Below, in pieces: positions 7,132 to 15,222 of a stretch of DNA of 64,000 nt. How positions within the stretch are numbered: position 1 is the stretch's first letter; every line of letters starts with the position of its first letter. Below the pieces are notes generated by a model that searched no databases, had not been told where the DNA came from, and saw only the letters and a list, made by a program, of their open reading frames with translations. The position numbers and the translations under genes were made by a program. Origin of the DNA: Chitinophagaceae bacterium. Lineage in GTDB: Bacteria; Bacteroidota; Bacteroidia; Chitinophagales; Chitinophagaceae. The stretch lies in assembly GCA_016720825.1 (NCBI GenBank), contig JADKJV010000007.1, positions 62,001-126,000 on the forward strand. Direction: 5' to 3'.

Positions 7132-8868
7132 TTATCTCACACTAATCTTTGCAAATTTCAACTCCGTTTTCGCCATTAAATGCGGTCTCCAGCTAGGAAT
7201 GAAAAACTCATTCCCCACCGCATACGCATGCCTCGGCATTAAAATCGTTTCGTCATTATTGCTTGCAATAAACTTGCGGGTGAATTTGCCGGTTGACAGA
7301 TCTACGGAAATACCATACACATTACTCCGCTTCCGGAAATTATAAACTGTTTTCACTTTATCGCCGTATTCGGGATTGATATTATTGCTGGTGTGATCGT
7401 TCAGCAGCAGGATTAAATTGTTGCCGCTGATCAGGCTGCTGTAGGAAGAATAAAAAGGCATACCACCAGCGTTGGCAAAATAGCCTGAACTGCTGTAATC
7501 ATAACTCCAGCCCGGTGAATAACCGGAATTGGTGGTGCGGATTTCTTCCACCTGTGATTTCGGCAGTGCATTCAGCCAGCGGATATTCCCGTTTTTATCG
7601 GCGTTGATGATCAGCAGGTCTTTATTGGTAAACCGGTGCACATGCGTGGTGGTGTATGTCCAGCTGCGGGTTTGCGAATTGTATTGTGAGTTGGTATATG
7701 AATAATAAGAATACTGTGAAACCTCACTGGTAATGATTACTGAATTATCGGCTGGGTTAATCGTCACGTTCTTGATCACAAATGCATTCGGGAAATCATC
7801 TTCATCATCATTGTCTTTCGCCTGCTGCGCCTGTTTCTTTTCCTGCTTCGACATATCATCATCATCTGTTTCATCCACAAAACTCTTGCCCAGCATACCG
7901 GAATTAATCTCTTTGAAAGAACTTAACAGCAGTGTCCCGTTCTCCGGATCCACTTTATTAATGTAAAAACCATTCAGATCTTCTTTTTTAGCGGCGTTGC
8001 TGTAAAAACCAGCCAGGAGTAATTCACCGGTGGGTTGTTCAATCAGTTTCCCGGTGATCACAAACCGGTTTTCTGTTTCCAGCGATACATCATGTTCTTT
8101 CTTTCCATCGCGGGAATAAACAGCCATGTTGTACTGTTTGAACACCATGCGTTTCTTTTTCTTCTTGCCCCACTGTGATAATTCATATTCTTTACCCAGC
8201 AATACAATCTTGTTGCTCTGCGTATATACCACATCGGTCAGCGTGAATTCATCCGGATTATTATCCAGGTTGATAATCGCCGATTCTTTTTGTTTGAAAT
8301 TCTTATCCAGCACCTGCACAGCAATGGTTACCCTTTCCTTCCCGGAAATATTACTCACCATCAGGAAATAATTACCATCCAGCACCGGGCGGATCTTCAT
8401 TTCATAATCATCTTTGCGGGACTCCAGTTCATAACTGCCCAGTTCAATGAAATCACCATCCAGTTCGCCGTTGGTTTTATTCACTTTGGACCCGTACACC
8501 AGGAACCTTTTTGTTTTCCGTTCATAATCCGTTGCGAACAGGTATAGATCATTTCCCAATGCCTGGAAACTGTGAAAGTTCAGTCCCTTCAGTTCTTTTT
8601 TATATTCCTTGTCAAATACTTCTGCAAAATTCTTATCCAGCTTCATCAGTTTAACGGCTGCCCCATAGGTAGCACCAATCAGGAAACTGCTTCTCACCTG
8701 TACCCTGGTCTCCGTAAAATAAAGACCCGTATTGTCGGCTGCCACCACATCCAGGTCAGCCGTGCCTTTTTTCAGTTTGATTTCCTCTCCCCAGGTAATT
8801 TTGTACGTCTGGGCCGGAACGCTGACCGTTACAAGTACTATAGCCGCCAGTAAAATCAGTTTTTTCAT
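7132..8868 (-). CDS. secreted protein of unknown function
   Basis: About 578 residues from the MKKLILLAAIVLV start, a clear signal peptide ending VPAQ; an ATG five codons earlier is possible. The mature protein is beta-rich with many short DxD-type and YxxS segments, an acidic linker (DETDDDDMSK...DNDDEDDFPN, around residues 330-355) and a Tyr/Ser-rich stretch (YSYYSYTNSQYNSQ). The periodic LDKNF.../L...NADKNGN segments suggest a WD40/PQQ-like propeller of periplasmic or surface location. No enzyme motif is recognised. It is divergent from the tocopherol-cyclase-like gene at 8964, with a shared promoter region of about 95 bp. Confidence 0.75.
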   Translation of the reverse strand: MKKLILLAAIVLVTVSVPAQTYKITWGEEIKLKKGTADLDVVAADNTGLYFTETRVQVRSSFLIGATYGAAVKLMKLDKNFAEVFDKEYKKELKGLNFHSFQALGNDLYLFATDYERKTKRFLVYGSKVNKTNGELDGDFIELGSYELESRKDDYEMKIRPVLDGNYFLMVSNISGKERVTIAVQVLDKNFKQKESAIINLDNNPDEFTLTDVVYTQSNKIVLLGKEYELSQWGKKKKKRMVFKQYNMAVYSRDGKKEHDVSLETENRFVITGKLIEQPTGELLLAGFYSNAAKKEDLNGFYINKVDPENGTLLLSSFKEINSGMLGKSFVDETDDDDMSKQEKKQAQQAKDNDDEDDFPNAFVIKNVTINPADNSVIITSEVSQYSYYSYTNSQYNSQTRSWTYTTTHVHRFTNKDLLIINADKNGNIRWLNALPKSQVEEIRTTNSGYSPGWSYDYSSSGYFANAGGMPFYSSYSSLISGNNLILLLNDHTSNNINPEYGDKVKTVYNFRKRSNVYGISVDLSTGKFTRKFIASNNDETILMPRHAYAVGNEFFIPSWRPHLMAKTELKFAKISVR

Positions 8869-8963
8869 ATTCGCATGATTCATGATGTAAAATTAAAACA
8901 ATGCCCCGCGGCTGCCGCTTAAATTAATCCTAAATAAAGCGGATTGGTGTATTTTCGGAGACC

Positions 8964-9932
8964 ATGTTCCGTAAAACACGTGCTTTTTTCAACCCCGAGC
9001 AATTCCAGGGCTGGGGACGAACCAAAAGATATTTTGAAGGCTGGTATTTTAAAGTGGTCAATGCCGCTGAAGACCGGGCATTTGCCATCATTCCGGGTAT
9101 TGCCATGGATGAGGCCGGTAAAAAACAGGCTTTTATCCAGGTGCTTGACGGAAAGAAAAAGACAGCCGCCTTTCACAAATTTGATGCAGCCCTGTTTAAA
9201 CCCAAAGCCGGGATTTTTGAATTAAACATTGGCAATAATTTTTTCTCAGAACACAAAATCGTACTCGATCTGCCTGATCTCAAAGGCACACTGCAGTTTT
9301 CCGGTAACATCCCCTGGCCCAAACCCTTTTATTCTCCCGGCATCATGGGACCTTATGCCTTCGCCCCTTTCATGGAATGTTATCACGGGATTGTGAGCAT
9401 GGATCATGCGATCGAAGGTGCGCTTACTTACCAGGGGGAATTGATTGATATTAACCGTGGCCGTGGTTATAACGAAAAAGACTGGGGCCGATCCTTCCCT
9501 TCTGCCTATTTCTGGATGCAGAGCAATCATTTTGCAGAACCCGGTATTTCACTCAAATGTTCGGTGGCCAATATCCCCTGGATCCGCAAATCATTCACCG
9601 GGTTTATTGCCGGTTTCTGGCTACAAGACAAATTAATCCGCTTTACCACTTACAACAGGAGTAAACTTTTGAAATCATTTGCTGACGAATCAAAAGTGGA
9701 GATCGTGATGAAAAACCCCCGTTACCAATTAGAAGTCCTCGCGCACCGGGACCATGCAACAGCACTGGCCTCTCCCATATTGGGATTAATGGATGGCAGG
9801 ATTGAAGAAAGTATGTCAGCTACAATGGACGTACAGCTCACAGAAAGAAAATCAAAGAAGATTGTATTCAGTGGTACAGGCAGGAATGCGGGGTTGGAAG
9901 TGGCGGGGAAGATTGAACAGATTATGGTGTAG
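8964..9932 (+). CDS. tocopherol cyclase-like family protein
   Basis: 322 residues with no signal peptide. It has the opening GRTKRYFEGWYFKVV and the later GYNEKDWG...FPSAYFWMQSN pattern typical of the tocopherol cyclase-like family. In plants and cyanobacteria the enzyme closes the chromanol ring of vitamin E. Most bacterial homologues lie in genomes without the tocopherol pathway and have no proven reaction, and nothing in this window suggests tocopherol synthesis. The start is close to the divergent neighbour at 8868. A repeat remnant (9935-9985) follows the stop. Confidence 0.8.
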   Translation: MFRKTRAFFNPEQFQGWGRTKRYFEGWYFKVVNAAEDRAFAIIPGIAMDEAGKKQAFIQVLDGKKKTAAFHKFDAALFKPKAGIFELNIGNNFFSEHKIVLDLPDLKGTLQFSGNIPWPKPFYSPGIMGPYAFAPFMECYHGIVSMDHAIEGALTYQGELIDINRGRGYNEKDWGRSFPSAYFWMQSNHFAEPGISLKCSVANIPWIRKSFTGFIAGFWLQDKLIRFTTYNRSKLLKSFADESKVEIVMKNPRYQLEVLAHRDHATALASPILGLMDGRIEESMSATMDVQLTERKSKKIVFSGTGRNAGLEVAGKIEQIMV

Positions 9933-10010
9933 GCTCCTCGCTCAGTTCGAGTTCCCTCTGCGGCCGCGACGAGAAACACATTACACCGTGGGAAATTAAG
10001 TTGATACGCC

Positions 10011-10130
10011 CCGGTGGGTGTCCTCACCCACCGGAATTTCATGAACAAATAATAAGGTTTAATAAATATGGGTAATCTCAATGCAATGAAGTTTCAAAAC
10101 ATCGTAGTGGTGGGTGAGGACACCCACCAC
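10011..10130. repeat. nested palindromic element of about 120 bp
   Basis: Each end is itself a perfect 10-bp hairpin: CCGGTGGGTG-TCCT-CACCCACCGG at 10011-10034 and GTGGTGGGTG-AGGA-CACCCACCAC at 10107-10130. The two ends are also reverse complements of each other over GGTGGGTGTCCTCACCCACC. The AT-rich centre of about 70 bp has no coding sense. The layout resembles a small non-autonomous mobile element; no second copy was noticed in this window. Confidence 0.65.
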
Positions 10131-10216
10131 GGCCACGGAGAAGTTGCTGGACGTATTGAGACTATATTCGAATAAACCCGTCGTAATTATTTCCGGAAAA
10201 CAAATCTCCTCTGGGT

Positions 10217-10717
10217 CTATTCTGGCGCTTTGAATTTATAATTCACAGAGTAAAGAAATGTTACAGTATTCAGAAACCTGAAATTCCCGCTCAGCAATTT
10301 ATTAGAAAACGTATATAGTAAAGGATCTGGTTGAAAAGGTGTCGCCAGCGGACAAGGATACGTTTCAGACTTTATTTGCATAGGTATAAGCAGCTTTGTG
10401 TTTTTAACCTTATTAACTGTAATAATCGAATCCAACCCTCTTGACATTTTGGGAAATTTTTTTAAAGAAGATTCCAAATTCTGCCGTAACCAATCCGGAG
10501 CGGAATCTGAAAATTTTATTGACTTAATCTTAGACATATTGTCAACTTCTATTTTAAGGAGCTCATCATAGAAAAAACAATCCTGAGCGCCTAGCGATTC
10601 TGGAGGAGGTGTAATGTAAAGTTGGAATCTTAAAACCTGGCCTTCAACAGCAGTGTTAATTCCTGTTGTATCTCCTGATGCCATCATCATTGCGGCCATT
10701 AAAAGGCAAGTAATCAT
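10217..10717 (-). CDS. hypothetical secreted protein
   Basis: 166 residues beginning with a hydrophobic, Met-rich segment (MITCLLMAAMMMASG) that could be a short signal peptide. The rest has mixed hydrophilic composition with two cysteines and no recognised motif. The reading frame spans most of the gap between the palindromic element at 10011-10130 and the yjbR gene, and codon use looks coding. No function is proposed. Confidence 0.55.
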   Translation of the reverse strand: MITCLLMAAMMMASGDTTGINTAVEGQVLRFQLYITPPPESLGAQDCFFYDELLKIEVDNMSKIKSIKFSDSAPDWLRQNLESSLKKFPKMSRGLDSIITVNKVKNTKLLIPMQIKSETYPCPLATPFQPDPLLYTFSNKLLSGNFRFLNTVTFLYSVNYKFKAPE

Positions 10718-10787
10718 TTAGTTCAATTTATGAATGAAAGATTTTAACACCCAATCAAAGGCGTCACCAGACCTGCTTAAGGAATAT

Positions 10788-11117
10788 CTATTTTTTCTTT
10801 TTGGGCTTCACCAGTTCATAAGAATGAAGTATCCACTCACGCAACAATTTATCACTCACCGACCCATCCACCACAATCGTATTCCAGTGTTTTTTATTCA
10901 TATGCCAGCCAGGAATCACACAGGGATACTCTTCCCTTAATTCAATCGCTTTATCGGGATCACATTTCGCATTGAACCTGAATTCCACTTCATCCAAACC
11001 CGTCAGCAGGAATATTTTCCCGCCCACTTTATATACCAGTGTATCCGGACCAAAAGGAAGTGCCTCTTCCACATCCGGCAACGATAAACAATATTCACGC
11101 AATGATTCAATATTCAT
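10788..11117 (-). CDS. MmcQ/YjbR family protein
   Basis: 109 residues. The opening MNIESLREYCLSLPDVEEALPFG and the later GWHMNKKHWNTIVVDG match the YjbR/MmcQ family, small proteins with a double-wing DNA-binding-like fold and no firm biochemical role. The start codon sits one base past the ridA stop, so the two genes form an operon with likely translational coupling. Confidence 0.88.
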   Translation of the reverse strand: MNIESLREYCLSLPDVEEALPFGPDTLVYKVGGKIFLLTGLDEVEFRFNAKCDPDKAIELREEYPCVIPGWHMNKKHWNTIVVDGSVSDKLLREWILHSYELVKPKKKK

Positions 11118-11118
11118 A

Positions 11119-11505
11119 TCAGCTGATTATAGCAGTCGCTTCAATTTCGATCAGGTAAGCGGGATCAATCAAACCCTTCACTTCAATCATCGACGTACAG
11201 GGGCGTATGTCTTTGAAAAACTCACCATGTGCTTTGCCGTATTCTTCCCAACGGGAAATATCCGTCACAAACATGCGGGTGCGGACCACATCATTTAATG
11301 TTGCCCCGGCGCGCTCCAGCACTTTGCTGATTTTTTCGATGATGCATTTTGTCTGGGCGTAGGCGTCGCCTTCGCCAACGGTTTTTCCATCGTCGTCAAT
11401 GGCAACGGTGCCGGTTACTTCGATGGTGTTGTTTACTTTGACAGCGCGGGAGTAGCCGACGATGGATTCCCACTTCGCACCGGAGGAAAAGTTTGTTCTT
11501 GACAT
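11119..11505 (-). CDS. RidA family protein (YjgF/YER057c/UK114)
   Basis: 128 residues with the RidA core: an N-terminal strand (YSRAVKVNNTIEVTGTVAID), the QTKCIIEKISKVLERAGATLNDVVRTRMFVTD segment containing the conserved Arg that contacts the substrate carboxylate, and the C-terminal IEIEATAII. Family members form trimers in the cytoplasm and hydrolyse reactive 2-aminoacrylate-type enamines/imines, which spares PLP enzymes. It lies directly upstream of the yjbR-like gene. Confidence 0.88.
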   Translation of the reverse strand: MSRTNFSSGAKWESIVGYSRAVKVNNTIEVTGTVAIDDDGKTVGEGDAYAQTKCIIEKISKVLERAGATLNDVVRTRMFVTDISRWEEYGKAHGEFFKDIRPCTSMIEVKGLIDPAYLIEIEATAIIS

Positions 11506-11528
11506 GACTATTTTTTTACCACTAAGAT

Positions 11529-11591
11529 CACAAAGGAATACACAAAGTTCACAATGGATTTAACTTAGTGAACTTTGTGTATTGCTTTGTG
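11529..11591. terminator. long CACAAAG stem-loop, 3' of exonuclease gene
   Basis: A 24-base arm (11529-11552) pairs with 11568-11591 with a single mismatch around a 15-base loop; arms are built of CACAAAG / CTTTGTG. It lies between the ridA start and the stop of the minus-strand exonuclease at 11616, and is followed on both sides by A/T-rich tracts. It is probably a bidirectional terminator or 3'-end element of the same family as 23663-23727. Confidence 0.55.
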
Positions 11592-11615
11592 CACTTTGTG
11601 GTTAAATTTTATTTT

Positions 11616-12335
11616 TTATTTTATTTCAACCTGCTCTGGTTTCAATAATGGCTCATTATTCATTCGTAATAAAATCTGCGCCACCGTCAGCACATCCTTC
11701 TGGCAATACGTCACAATCCGTTCCAGGTTTTTCTCCAGCCAGTACACTTCCCACACTTTGCTGCCGTCAATATCATCCTTTGGCGTGGCAATGCCTAAAG
11801 CAGTGGCTAATAAGTTCAACGAAGTAAAATTTTTGAAGTCGCCGAATTTCCAGAGCTCCATGGTATCATAATGATTCACTTCCCATGGTTTTTTGCCGGC
11901 GGTGTTGAGGCAATTGGGAACGGGTAGTCCGTTGATAATCATGCGGCGCGACATGTAGGGAAAATCAAATTCCTTTCCGTTGTGTGCGCAGAGATAGCGG
12001 TTATCTTCCGTATCCCATTTTTTGAGCATGGAAGAAAACTCATAGAGCAGGAGTTTCTCATCATCACCGGCGAAAGATTTTAAAATCAGTTTGCGCTGGT
12101 CACCGTTACCCTGAATCACGCCGCAGCTGATACAAACGATTTTACCGAACTCCGCATAAATACCCGCGCGGGGATAAATGGTTTCTTCGGTCTGGCCTTC
12201 GTAATGTTTGATGAGGGAAGCTGATTTGAGATCCCAGAGTTTTTTCCAGTTCTCGGGCAAATCAGTATACGCCGGATACTGTGGTACCGTTTCGATATCC
12301 AGGAATAAAATATTATGGACAGGCAGTGCGGGCAT
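11616..12335 (-). CDS. predicted 3'-5' exonuclease (PolB-like, DEDDy)
   Basis: 239 residues with an RNase H-like fold. Exo I is FLDIETV (residues 11-17, D and E metal ligands), exo II is CAHNGKEFDFPYM (mid-protein) and exo III is YCQKDVLTV near the C-terminus, the DEDDy arrangement. The DDIDGSKVWEVYW segment is typical of the bacterial PolB-exonuclease-2 type, which occurs as a stand-alone domain. It likely trims DNA ends in repair; no partner is evident. It is downstream of manC and the VOC gene on the same strand. Confidence 0.85.
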   Translation of the reverse strand: MPALPVHNILFLDIETVPQYPAYTDLPENWKKLWDLKSASLIKHYEGQTEETIYPRAGIYAEFGKIVCISCGVIQGNGDQRKLILKSFAGDDEKLLLYEFSSMLKKWDTEDNRYLCAHNGKEFDFPYMSRRMIINGLPVPNCLNTAGKKPWEVNHYDTMELWKFGDFKNFTSLNLLATALGIATPKDDIDGSKVWEVYWLEKNLERIVTYCQKDVLTVAQILLRMNNEPLLKPEQVEIK

Positions 12336-12371
12336 ACGTTTTATTGTTTGGCCGGTACTGCAAAGTAAGGA

Positions 12372-12719
12372 TTAAGCTCCTTCTATCAGACCGACATAGT
12401 TTCCCCAGGGGTCGGATACCACGGCAACGTAAATATCACCGCCCACCATGGTTTTGGGCTGGATGAGTGTACCGCCAATTTCAACCAGTTTGGCGGCAGC
12501 ATCTTCGGTGCTGTCAACCGCCCAGTATGAATAGGCCTGGTTACCGGCTACTACATCTGTCATATCAGGATCGAGGCCGAGTTCGCAGCCGTCAATATTA
12601 AATCCTACATAGAAAGGTTCGTCGAAATAGGGTTCAATACCAGTGGCGCGGATATACCAGTCGCGGGCTTCTGTAATATTACTTACATGATAGACAACTG
12701 TGCGCAGTTTTTTAAACAT
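12372..12719 (-). CDS. VOC-fold (glyoxalase/bleomycin-resistance-like) protein
   Basis: 115 residues with one beta-alpha-beta-beta-beta half repeated: VVYHVSNITEARDWY at the start and VVSDPWGNYVGLIEG at the end, the usual VOC signatures. Members bind a metal or small ligand; without close knowns the substrate cannot be assigned. It begins 3 bp after the manC stop, so the two are transcribed together. Confidence 0.82.
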   Translation of the reverse strand: MFKKLRTVVYHVSNITEARDWYIRATGIEPYFDEPFYVGFNIDGCELGLDPDMTDVVAGNQAYSYWAVDSTEDAAAKLVEIGGTLIQPKTMVGGDIYVAVVSDPWGNYVGLIEGA

Positions 12720-12722
12720 ATA

Positions 12723-13805
12723 TCAAAGGTATTTTTCTCCCAGGTTGCGTTTTACTTCCGCCACATAATCCTTGATTTCCTGTTCTTTTTCTTTCCGGCA
12801 GATGAGTAAAACATCAGCAGTGTCCACTACAATGAATTCATCCAGACCCTGCAGCAGCACCAGTTTATGATCGGGTACGTGAACGATGCAGTTGCGCGCA
12901 TCCACAGTCATCACTTTACGTCCGGCAACGGCGTTACCGAAATAATCGCGTGACATATTCTCCCAGGCGCTGTTCCATGTACCGAGATCGCTCCAGGAAA
13001 AACTGGCGGGGATCACATATACATTGGGCGCTTTTTCCATGATGCCAAAATCAACAGAGATATTGGTACACTGCGGATAAATGCTTTCCACCGCTTCCTG
13101 TTCCTGCGGTGTGTTGAATTTATCTTTCTCTGCTGCGAAGATTTCATAAATCTCCGGCAGGTGTTTTTCAAAAGCAGTCAGCACGTTTTTCACCTTCCAG
13201 GTAAAGATGCCTGCGTTCCAGAGAAAATCACCGCTGGCAATAAAGGTCTTGGCCAGTTCCAGGTTGGGCTTCTCCGTGAAGGTTTTCACTTTGTAAATAT
13301 CAGGAGCCGCTTCGGTGGTATCGTGCTGGATATAACCATAACCCGTGTTGGGATAAGATGGTTTTACACCAATCGTAACCAGTGCGTTGATATGTTCTAC
13401 AAAGTCGAGTGCTTTGTTCGCTGTTTTTACAAACTCATCCGGTTCCAGCACCAGGTTGTCTGCCGGTGCGGCCATCATCACGGCTTCGGGATCCTGGGCC
13501 ATAAGGCGGAAAGCGATATAGGCGATACAGGGTGCTGTGTTTTTGCGGGAAGGTTCGGAAAGAATATTCGCGTCCTGGATGCCGGGTAATTGTTTTTTGA
13601 CAATACTGACATATTCGGCGGCAGTGACAACAAAAATATTTTCTTCGGGAACGAGCTTGGCGTAGCGCTCGTAGGTTTGCTGGATCAGGGTTTTGCCGGT
13701 GCCCAGCACATCCAAAAACTGTTTGGGCATATCGGTCCGGCTGATTGGCCAGAAGCGGCTTCCTATTCCTCCGGCCATGATGGCTACGTAGTGGTGCTTA
13801 TTCAT
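12723..13805 (-). CDS. manC: mannose-1-phosphate guanylyltransferase
   Basis: About 360 residues from MNKHHYVAIMAGGIGSRFWP; an earlier in-frame ATG six codons upstream exists, but this start matches the family. The nucleotide-binding signature GGIGSRFWPISR...PKQF and the later FTEKPNLELAK...WNAGIFTWK motif identify a nucleotidyltransferase making GDP-mannose from mannose-1-phosphate and GTP. Only the transferase domain plus a short beta-helix end is present, with no fused phosphomannose isomerase. GDP-mannose would supply polysaccharide, LPS or fucose synthesis. kdsD, a lipopolysaccharide precursor gene, lies just upstream on the same strand. Confidence 0.9.
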   Translation of the reverse strand: MNKHHYVAIMAGGIGSRFWPISRTDMPKQFLDVLGTGKTLIQQTYERYAKLVPEENIFVVTAAEYVSIVKKQLPGIQDANILSEPSRKNTAPCIAYIAFRLMAQDPEAVMMAAPADNLVLEPDEFVKTANKALDFVEHINALVTIGVKPSYPNTGYGYIQHDTTEAAPDIYKVKTFTEKPNLELAKTFIASGDFLWNAGIFTWKVKNVLTAFEKHLPEIYEIFAAEKDKFNTPQEQEAVESIYPQCTNISVDFGIMEKAPNVYVIPASFSWSDLGTWNSAWENMSRDYFGNAVAGRKVMTVDARNCIVHVPDHKLVLLQGLDEFIVVDTADVLLICRKEKEQEIKDYVAEVKRNLGEKYL

Positions 13806-13894
13806 GTTACAATTAGGGGTCAAAATTACAGAATGCGCAGCCTAATTCAGCGTTAATTTATATTGATATATTACACCAATACGGTTGAGTATGA

Positions 13895-14857
13895 TCAAAT
13901 AATCCCTTCGCGTACAAGATCGTGCAGGTGAAGCACACCCTGGTAGGAACCGTCTGTAGTAACAGCCAGCTGGGTGATTTCATGTTTCCGCAGAAGGTCA
14001 AGTGCATCCACGGCCAGTTCATCCGGACCAATGGTTTTAGGATTGGGGGTCATAATATCTGCAGCAGTAATCTGGTCTATTGCCACCGATTTTTCAAGCA
14101 TGCGGCGCAGGTCGCCATCGGTGATTATGCCGAGCAGTTCATTCGCGGGACCGGTAACGGCTGTGATGCCCAGTCTTTTTGCAGTCATCTCCACGATGAC
14201 TTTCTTCAGCGTGTCTTCCGGTTTTACAGCCGGCTTCTCATTATCAATGATCAGGTCTGAAACCCGCAGGTATAATTTTTTTCCGAGTGAACCGCCGGGA
14301 TGGAATTTGGCGAAATCCTCGGGATAAAAGCCTTTGATCTCCATGAGGCAAACAGCCAGCGCATCGCCCATTACCAACTGGGCCGTGGTGCTGGTTGTGG
14401 GGGCCAGGTTATTGGGACATGCCTCCTGTTCAACAGTTGTATTCAGTACAATCCCGGCATTTTTTGCGAGATATGATTGCATGGATCCAACCATGGCAAT
14501 GAGTATGTTCCCGAAATTCCGGATTAGTGGTACCAGCACTTTGATTTCAGGGCTCTCCCCGCTTTTGCTGATAATGATAACCACATCTTCTTTCTGCACC
14601 ATGCCCAGGTCGCCGTGGATGGCATCTGCAGCATGCATAAATATGGAAGGCGTACCGGTAGAATTGAAAGTGGCTACGATTTTCTGTGCAATCACTGCGC
14701 TCTTGCCAATCCCGCTCACCACAATCCGCCCTTTGCAGGCAGAAATAGCTTCCACTGCTTTTTCAAAATGGTCGTCAATAAACGCCGCAAGCCCGCTGAT
14801 GGAGCGCGCTTCGAGGTCAATCGTTCTTAAAGCAATCTGTTTCACGGAAACCGCCAT
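13895..14857 (-). CDS. kdsD: D-arabinose 5-phosphate isomerase (KdsD/KpsF family)
   Basis: 320 residues: an N-terminal SIS domain (GRIVVSGIGKSAVIAQKIVATFNSTG... HGDLGMV...ISKSGES) followed by two CBS domains (roughly 205-320). It interconverts ribulose 5-phosphate and arabinose 5-phosphate, the first step towards Kdo of lipopolysaccharide. The HAADAIHGDLGM segment carries the catalytic His typical of KdsD. A gap of 89 bp separates it from manC on the same strand. Confidence 0.92.
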   Translation of the reverse strand: MAVSVKQIALRTIDLEARSISGLAAFIDDHFEKAVEAISACKGRIVVSGIGKSAVIAQKIVATFNSTGTPSIFMHAADAIHGDLGMVQKEDVVIIISKSGESPEIKVLVPLIRNFGNILIAMVGSMQSYLAKNAGIVLNTTVEQEACPNNLAPTTSTTAQLVMGDALAVCLMEIKGFYPEDFAKFHPGGSLGKKLYLRVSDLIIDNEKPAVKPEDTLKKVIVEMTAKRLGITAVTGPANELLGIITDGDLRRMLEKSVAIDQITAADIMTPNPKTIGPDELAVDALDLLRKHEITQLAVTTDGSYQGVLHLHDLVREGII

Positions 14858-15222
14858 ATTGAAATTGGGTTAAAAGCCTGTTATACAAGGCCGAACAAAA
14901 TTAGCGGTTTTGAAAAGAAATGAGCCAACCGGTTTTAACAGTAAAATCAGGCCCTGTTTTTGTAAATTTGTTACCCCCGGTTCATACCGGCAGGTATAAG
15001 AGCGTGAGTCAGGCGGTTGTGCGATAATCTGGTTATAATCTTTCCGGCGAAACACTCGCCATTTTCGCCATTTTAACGCTGCCATAAGAGTAAATACTCA
15101 AACTCCGGAAAACGGGGATTGAAATTAATTTTTGCGGGAGGGGAATATTGATATCCCGCCAAAAATCAGTATCTTAAATAATTGCATAGTCCGCACGGAC
15201 TCCTATGAAACAATAAACGAAA
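14858..15222. other. divergent intergenic region kdsD / recQ
   Basis: 365 bases without a convincing gene. It contains TAAATTTG at about 14962, which matches the Bacteroidota -7 element TAnnTTTG, and an inverted repeat GCGGGA...TCCCGC (15134-15139 / 15154-15159) flanked by T- and A-runs, 64 bases before recQ. Either could belong to recQ control; neither is proven. Confidence 0.4.
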
